Assembly: GCA_015680685.1 (NCBI GenBank)
Contig: MNCI01005856.1
Coordinates: forward strand, 1,306 to 65,305
Origin: Gnetum montanum
Lineage: Eukaryota > Streptophyta > Gnetopsida > Gnetales > Gnetaceae
Length of the DNA stretch: 64,000 bases
Reading direction: 5' to 3'
This document shows, piece after piece, positions 58,401 to 64,000 of this stretch (positions are counted from its first letter, which is position 1; each line of letters starts with the position of its first letter). Below the pieces are notes generated by a model. The model saw only the letters and a list, made by a program, of their open reading frames with translations. It was not told where the DNA came from and ran no database searches. The position numbers and the translations under genes are program-made.

Positions 58401-60498
58401 ACGAAACCTGCTGATGAAAATGCAATATCTAATTAGGAGCACGGGTGACAGATAGTGAACTTCTGAGTTTCACTGATTACCTCTTATGCATTCCAAATAA
58501 ACTTTTTTCTTACCTTATATATTTGATTGATCATAACTTTGTTAGAACCCTTTGCTGAACCAACTTACGATGTGCTTTGGATTACTTTGCATCTCCTTCA
58601 ATGAAATATCCCAAGTCTTTAACTATTGTATCATTTGAAAATACCATCCCTGCTTGTTTGTGTCTTCAAGAACTGCTTTAGAAAATTTGATCTATTTTAT
58701 TTTTGCCAGTTTTTGAGTATAAGCAATAAACTGATAAATAGCTTCTGCATTTAGAGGAAGTAGATTATACATTAACAAAAATATGGAATAGGGTGTTTGA
58801 ACTTTTACCTTTAATTCATCAAGTAAAAATATCTTCTTTACTTGTTCAATGGCCTTCCAATTTTTTAGGCTGAGACTTAGTCTCCAAACTGTGCATCCAT
58901 ATAGCACAATAGAATAAATGGCTAGATGGGAGATTTGTTTTGTGACCTTCCAAGCCCAAACTCCTAATGCCTTGCACCTTTTTTTAATTATATAGATAAC
59001 TTTTATTATTCCTAACATTTTTTCCTTAATGCATTTACCCTATCAATAATTATTCACATATTGAAGACTCCATTTTTTACTTTGTGATCACCAAATTTAA
59101 AATTATACTTTTTGTTTCTTATAATCACCATCCCTCCATGCAGTCAAAAAGTATGCAAGAAGGGAAAAGAAAGAAAACAATAGTTTGAACAAATATTCTA
59201 TCATTCAACATAGCATTTTTAACTCTATTTTTTCACGGGTAAATATTATATGATTATAGAACAGAACATTTGGCTGATTCGTCCGAAATAATAAAATGGC
59301 CTGTAGACAGGATATGCAGATGACTTTAAGACTTGTGGTTCATTACAAAGGATTGAAGTTGGCAACAGTACGGAAGTAAGTATAAATGAAGTTTTTATGG
59401 TATTTTTAACTTTGAATGCTTTAGCGTTGGACGTTCATTGCTTTCATTTGATGATAAAATACTCTCTAATCTATACGGTATCCTATACAATATTGTTCCA
59501 AGATGTGAATGTCCATTTCATTAAACTCTGTACGTGTTGATCAGGAACTATATGTAGGAAACTAGGAATAATGTGTCATTTTAGTTTATTTAAATGTCAA
59601 AATATGTTATAACATAGAACCTGTCTGATATTAAACAAACTTGATGCATGCAGTGTTTTTGAAACTTCACTGCGTAATCGTCTAGGAAAGGTGCGTCTGG
59701 GAACTCTTCTCTGCTCTTTCGTCTCCTACTTTCTTGAGAATTTTGCTTTATTCTTTTCTAGGTTTTTGTTTTGTTTTTGTTTGTTGGTTACTAGTGCTGT
59801 ATTCTTTTTTATGTTTCTTTTGATTTTGGTTTTTGCCCGTGTCAAGATACAAGGAGATGTCAACGTTAGCGGGCTCTCGGAGTTTTGTGGCTACTTTTCA
59901 AAAGATATATCGTTATCACCGGTACGGTGCTTTAAAACTGGTCATGAATTTTTTTCCTTCTAGAGAAACTAAAGCTGTAATGATAGGAACATAGACTTCT
60001 AAGAATTTCTTTTCATCGTACCACGTACATTTGTTCTGAAGGTAATGGGTATTTTTGTTATTTTCAGGGAACCATTATTGATTTTCATCGACTACCGGGT
60101 GGGCTGTTGAGAACAGAAAGTATGCAATGAATTTAGAGTGAAGTTAAAATATTTAAGTAACACCAAGAAACGATTATGGTCTGATTGCCATTTTTATTTT
60201 CATTTTTGTATTTTACAGTTTCTGGGAAGGAGATCGGAACCATTCAGAGCAGTGATTTTTGCAGTATGCGAATGTTTTATTTAATCTGGATATTTGCTTC
60301 CGGCCACACCAATAATAATTAATACTGTGCAGCTTATAGTTTTTGGGCTATGTATATTAGTATATATTGTAAGATGATTTTGGTAATGTTGTTATTACAG
60401 GAGCATTTTTTGATATGTATATTGGCGACAGTCCTGTATCCTTGAAAGCAAAAGAGGACGTTGGGAGAAACATTGTTCAAGTTCTGAAGAAATGCTGA
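52423..60498 (+). CDS. FAP2: FAP2-like fatty-acid-binding protein (chalcone isomerase fold), ten coding exons
   Basis: Exons: 52423-52979, 53226-53466, 56812-56887, 56969-57071, 59307-59375, 59654-59690, 59847-59921, 60068-60119, 60219-60263, 60401-60498. Every junction is GT-AG, phases agree, and the joined frame is 450 codons plus TGA with no internal stop. It starts MRNNWL, as plant FAP2 proteins do. Residues 1-266 are a poorly conserved N-terminal part ending in VEPRTGRNFPTTL. Residues 267-450 are the CHI-fold domain: VLVGFGSK (267), SVYAFGLYVHP, MTLRLVVHYKGLK (331-343, with the likely ligand Arg at 334), GTIIDFHRLPGG and AFFDMYIGDSPVS (420-432). From family knowledge, FAPs are plastid proteins that bind fatty acids and lack isomerase activity. 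The length is somewhat above the roughly 400 residues of the Arabidopsis homologue, mostly in the N-terminal part. Intron 2 (3.3 kb) and intron 4 (2.2 kb) hold LINE fragments. Confidence 0.88.
54213..54419 (-). other. Unidentified 68-codon ORF in intron 2 of the FAP2-like gene
   Basis: A GC-richer island in an AT-rich intron. The minus-strand ORF includes GRVGVRLSANGKNGF. A related nucleotide block, 'ggttggtgttaggttggcagc', occurs in plus orientation at about 55158-55178. That suggests both are pieces of a dispersed repeat rather than an exon of the host gene. No function can be assigned. Confidence 0.35.
54595..55015 (-). mobile_element. L1-type LINE 3' end fragment (minus strand)
   Basis: The nucleotide sequence is clearly related to 58090-58470 ('gaagatttattacatctgaagatccataggatctattgga'), with the shared 'tctaagatgatg' block at about 54900. 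The tail is a repeated (gaaat)n on the plus strand. It lies in intron 2 of the FAP2-like gene, antisense. Translation on the minus strand gives a degraded C-terminal stretch. Confidence 0.6.
55190..56640 (+). mobile_element. RTE-type LINE, 5'-truncated and degenerate, in intron 2 of the FAP2-like gene
   Basis: Plus-strand reading shows reverse transcriptase blocks typical of plant RTE-clade LINEs: IPIEAWKSMRH and TWLTYLFNKIWEEGK (about 55220-55310), 'QFGFM..RR' (about 55480), a VIFIDQEEAYD-like block (about 55578-55610) and MDELSKEIQDDVLG (about 55804-55845). The C-terminal signature MQMLRWMLDVTRKDKVNNS and LRWFGYVPRRSK follows (56297-56420). Near the end, 'gataaggctaggatgacaat' is duplicated in tandem (56577-56623) and runs into a GATGAT-rich tail, as expected for this clade. 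Stops and frameshifts make it inactive. Confidence 0.82.
58085..59280 (-). mobile_element. L1-type LINE 3' fragment in intron 4 of the FAP2-like gene (minus strand)
   Basis: The minus-strand ORF at 58692-59018 reads IKKRCKALGVWAWKVTKQIS, then YSIVLYGCTVWRLSLSLKNW and VQTPYSIFLLMYNLLPLNAE, the pattern of the region after the reverse transcriptase in non-LTR elements. Downstream the 3' end is related to the fragment at 54595-55015 and finishes in a (CAGTTT)n-like tail on the element strand (plus-strand 'gtgaaactgaaactgaaattgagg' at 58085). It is antisense to the host gene. Confidence 0.65.
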
Positions 60499-61571
60499 AG
60501 TGATGCAATACATGAGATTCTCAAGATTTTTTTGGTACTTCCATGCAAAAAATTAGCCGAAAAAAAGGATGCCGCAGAGCCTGAGAATTGCTATATCAGT
60601 GGGTTCCATTGCCTGTAGCTGCCGAAAGTCTCCTGAGCTGAGCAAGTTGACGTATTTGAAGGGTTCGTACGTGGTCGTGTCTATCTGGGCCCAGTTCCAT
60701 CTGGTTTCGACCGCGTGCACCGAAGTGGTTTTTTTTTTTTGGTAAAATATTTATCCTATTGGATTTCGAAATTCCTAAAAGCCTTGGCAAAAATTTGCAA
60801 TGCCCCTCGATTGTGTTCTAACTTGTGAGATTTTATGTTGAAAGGTCTGATATTCTTACCGTTAAAAAAAGATGATGGGTGTACCATGGTTAATATACGG
60901 CTCTGAACAATTCTGTTGCACATAGAGTAGTCGTTCGGTTAACAAATAACAAATAAGGTGTTACATGAAAAGAACAAAAAAGATTCTTGATTTGAAACTC
61001 CCAAGTCATGGGTTTGATTTTGATAAGGAGTATTGACAGCTGATTTTAACATTGCTTTTAATAGATGGATATTCTAATGTGATGTTGCATTTCTAATGAA
61101 TGTGGAGGGCCTAACAAAATAATGAATGAGCTTGGCATTTTGTTTCAACCTTAAGGATCCAAACATTGGGCCTTTGTGCAACCACATGCCATCTTGGTTC
61201 TTGAGGAATAATAATTGATCATTAACAAATTATTGACTATGCTATCATTAAATATTCATGGTTGTTGGTTTTATACTATTAGATATTTTGGAAGGCTTCT
61301 TACAATTATGAACATTTCATAATCAAGCAATTCAAAAAACTTTACTTTTCAACATGTTCATAGATAGATAACAATACTAAAAAATAAATAATAATTTTTT
61401 AAAAAAGTAGAGTAAATTAGATCACTACATTAGGGATGGTGTGGGTAAAGAAATTGAGCAGCAAATGCAATTTCTATAATAGCATATATAGTGATGAAAT
61501 AGAAGTGACAATTCAAGTCAAAACAATCAATTCAAAGAACTTTCCTTTTCAACATGTTCTTAGATAGATAC
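60499..61571. other. 3' flank of the FAP2-like gene, then AT-rich intergenic sequence
   Basis: 60570-60740 is GC-richer and open in one plus-strand frame (SIACSCRKSPELSK...), probably 3' UTR. No unambiguous AATAAA was pinned to the gene. Further on, a block 'caattcaaagaactttccttttcaacatgttcttagatagata' (about 61530-61570) repeats a near copy at about 61327-61369. Nothing else was recognised. Confidence 0.45.
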
Positions 61572-62454
61572 TGATGAGCGGCTAAGTACCTTTACGCCCA
61601 ACCATACAAATCACGGGTGTTCACACGTGACTCGGTCAAATTCCATAGACTGTAAGCACTTAACATACACCATATACTAACCGGCAAAACCTTGGGTTAA
61701 AACGGTCGTTGTCTTCTTAATCTCACTTGTGATGTTCTACTTGTGATGGTTAAGTGAGATTAAGGTTAATGATTTTTATAGCTTTTTACTTTATCTTTTG
61801 GCGTCTAATTAAAGTATGGAAAGGAATGAACTATTATCTAATCTATGATTATCCTAATTTGTATTCTAACTATTCCTAGCATAAGTATCTGATCCCATCT
61901 TTCGGGCACGTTTTGAGCATCCCCTAAACACTACTAGGTTACAAGACGTTAAGTGTCATTGGGTTACCAAGTGTTGGGTTACGTTCGAGATGGTCGTACT
62001 TATGGCCTTTACGAACTATAAAGGAGCGACAATGATTAAAATAACAATAACAACAACTTAAGTAATTATCAAAGCATAAACATATTAAACTAATGAATGC
62101 ATTAAATGGCTAAGTCCAAATACTGCAAGGAATTCTTGAAGAGTTCGTCTTTATTGTCGTTCATGCCAATGGGCTTAGATACATCAACGCTTGAATAAAG
62201 AGCTGATCACTTTTCTTACACCTGTTGTGGGCACTTGGGAAATATTCTATCTCCTGCGGGAACAAACTGCAAGAGCTTTGCTACAATTAACTAAAAGGTA
62301 CCTAAATGAGGTGGAAGGCCCTCTTATTTATAGGCCGAAATAGGCTCCACGTAAACGGGGCCACATCGACGCATGGTAGGCTTCGTCGATGGGGCTGCAT
62401 CAGCAGCCGCGTATACATAGCCTAGTCGAGACATCGACTAATGACACTTCATCA
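61572..62454 (-). repeat. 3' LTR of gypsy element D
   Basis: On the element strand it begins TGATGAAGTGTCATTAG (62454) and ends GCCGCTCATCA (61572). It carries TATA (minus-strand CTATAAATA, 62325-62333), AAGTGCCCACA about 97 nt downstream (62236), and AATAAAGACGAACT (about 62141-62155), shared with element A. The common LTR end blocks ('aaccatcac', 'aagaagacaacga', 'gtatggttgggcgta') are also present. Confidence 0.9.
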
Positions 62455-62463
62455 TACCCCCAC
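62455..62463 (-). other. Polypurine tract of element D
   Basis: Plus-strand TACCCCCAC (GTGGGGGTA on the element strand) abuts the LTR, identical to the tract of element C. Confidence 0.85.
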
Positions 62464-62689
62464 AACTGAGTAAAAATTCGTCCTCGAGTCACTCTACAAT
62501 TTGGAAGGTATGGGCTTTTATTTACAACGCACATGGCTTGACACACACATGACACAACATTAATTTTACCAAGTGCCCGAGTTACAGAGAAGGACAAGTT
62601 ACAAAAAATGGCGGTGTTTAGAGACAAAATTGAACACCTTGCAGGTCCTGGAGTCTCTGCCGTGTAGACTGATGCACAAAATTGTTGGA

Positions 62690-64000
62690 GAAGATCACAC
62701 CGTCCCTAGGGGCAGTGGTTCCGATGGACCTTCTCCAGCCTTTGACCCATGCGTTGGTGATGGCATGAATGATGGCTATCCCACAATAGCTGCAACTTCT
62801 GGAGGCAGCCAGAAAGTGTCCAAGAGAGCCATCATTTTTTGTTCTTTGCTTCTGGGATCGTTCACTGTCCAGGCAGCTTCACCAATGTGTGCTGGAATTG
62901 GAACCTCCCAAGGGCATGGTAGCATTGGGAAGAGTTCTTTTAGGTTGACAAACTAGGCTACGAACTACTTTCGTTCGATGTTGAAAGCTTGGATTGATGC
63001 CTACAGTTGCTGGTAGTCATTCATTCGTCGGGCCAAGTTCTCCGTGACTTCACGTTGTCCTTCAAAGCTTGTGCTAAGAACCTCGAGTTCTGCCTTTGCC
63101 ATTTCTAGCTTCTGCTTTGTTGCTTTGTGCGCCTGGAACTCACCCTCGTATAGAGAATATGAGGCGGCCACTTGCTTTTCCAATTCTGACCATGATCTCC
63201 TGGTTGTGAGCAGAGCCAAGTTTGCATTGCGTAGGTTGGCAAGATCCATATATTCTATCATCTCCTCAATCTGCAGCTCCTTAAGGCGGATTTTAGCTTG
63301 ATTGTAGGCATTCAACCCATCAAAGATAGGTTGCCATACATCGCCTCCTTCTCAGAGCTATTGGAGCGCTTGGTTCATTTTGGCCTTTGCGACCTGAATT
63401 TGCTTTTCATTTACTTCCTTTTGTAATCCCCCTTGGTCCCTATAATGATTTTTGATGTTTTCAAATTTTAGGACCTCATTCTTCCATGCGGCGATTTCAA
63501 TTGCAGATTTCTATCACAACGTCTGAACCTCCTCCATTGATAGATTTCGGTTCTCGGTGGCCAACCTTCTTATGTCAGCATTCACCCTGGCTAGTTCTTC
63601 TTGCTGTTGATGGATAAAATTGTTCATGTGTTCATTTTTTGCACCAACTTTGCGTAGGCGATGAACCTCTACGGTCAACCTAACGTTCTCCTGGCGAACC
63701 TCCGTCAAGTCCTTGTTTAAAGTACATGCTTGAACGTCTGCCAAGGACTTATCGAAGATCGCTGACTCTCGCTCATCCTCAACTATCTGAAGTTTGAGCT
63801 GAAGCTGTTGAAAAGTTTCATCTCTGGTGATTTCACGGTTGAGGAGAGCTGGATCGACAAGTTGGGTTCTTAGTTGGGTCACTTCTGTTGCCAAGCGTTG
63901 ATAGGCGGCTTGAGCAATTTCAAGTTGCCCTTCCAAAATGATGCTCTTACCCCTTGACAAGAGTAGCTCCGACTGGGTTGTAGTGATGTTGTCCGGAAGG
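62690..64000 (-). pseudogene. Coiled-coil coding region of element D, upstream of the 3' LTR (partial)
   Basis: From the window edge the minus strand is open through 63514 (LLLSRGKSIILEGQLEIAQA..., VTQLRTQLVDPALL..., VRQENVRLTVEVHRLRKVGA..., RRLATENRNLSMEEVQTL). It continues in the same frame to 63001 with a few in-frame stops (IKNHYRDQGGLQKEV, EMIEYMDLANLRNANLALL, LEMAKAELEVLSTSFEGQRE). A C-terminal part follows to about 62700 (WEVPIPAHIGEAAWTVNDPR). Heptad-like spacing and Glu/Gln/Lys/Leu content indicate long coiled coils. The same protein is recognisable in element C at 25860-27115. Its place after integrase is the additional-ORF slot of gypsy elements. The function is unknown. The 5' end is outside the window. 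Confidence 0.75.

Larger units (their letters stand above)
61572..64000 (-). mobile_element. Gypsy element D: 3' end of a minus-strand element running out of the window
   Basis: On the minus strand the window end is coding, followed by the purine tract GTGGGGGTA and a complete 883-bp LTR. The arrangement and coding content match the 3' end of element C, with far fewer disruptions, so this copy is the younger. The 5' part, primer site and target duplication are outside the window. Confidence 0.88.

Noticed and set aside
52423-60498. Catalytic chalcone isomerase
   Set aside because: The N-terminal MRNNWL start, VEPRTG segment and AFFDMYIGD block point to the FAP2-type fatty-acid-binding branch rather than bona fide CHI.
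60596-60790. Minus-strand 64-codon ORF downstream of the FAP2-like gene
   Set aside because: It overlaps the probable 3' UTR, has no recognisable domain, and is bounded by a poly-T run.

Overview
This window looks like nuclear DNA of a land plant with a large, repeat-bloated genome. It is AT-rich, one host gene is cut into ten small coding exons by long introns, and most of the rest is LTR retrotransposon at various stages of decay. The composition, TE-filled introns and depth of nesting would suit a gymnosperm or another large-genome seed plant, but no species can be named from the sequence. No bacterial, organellar, rRNA or CRISPR sequence was recognised.

Layout. 1-370 is the end of an LTR. 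371-5446 is unassigned and holds decayed coding remnants and a CpG-rich, gene-5'-like patch. 5452-15373 is a complete but dead Ty3/gypsy element (A, plus strand; TSD GTTTG; tRNA-Asp-type primer site). 15379-18244 is unassigned remnant DNA. 18250-24397 is a complete gag-only Ty1/copia element (TSD ATTTT; tRNA-iMet-type primer site). About 24800-40219 is a long minus-strand gypsy element (C) with two extra coding regions between integrase and 3' LTR, interrupted by about 2.6 kb that carries a plus-strand host-gene fragment. 40309-46561 is gypsy element B (TSD AAGTT), which has gag but no pol and contains an N-bounded inverted duplication. 46567-48560 is unassigned.

The one intact host gene spans about 48.6-60.5 kb. 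It has ten coding exons (52423-60498, 450 codons plus stop) joined by canonical GT-AG splice sites with matching phases. It encodes a chalcone-isomerase-fold fatty-acid-binding protein most like plant FAP2. Its introns contain a tRNA-derived SINE with a 13-bp duplication, an RTE-type LINE and two L1-type LINE 3' ends. From 61572 to the window end is the 3' LTR and 3' coding end of a fourth gypsy element (D, minus strand), relative of C.

How the parts relate. A, B, C, D and the LTR piece at the window start belong to one gypsy lineage (Athila/Tat-like by primer site, protease and RT motifs). They have different U3 regions but share a core: TATA box, GAGTGCCCGCAGT about 100 nt downstream, AATAAA, and a common LTR 3' end. 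C and D also share a coiled-coil coding region just upstream of the 3' LTR that A lacks. Several single N bases sit at exact duplications and look like assembly joins.
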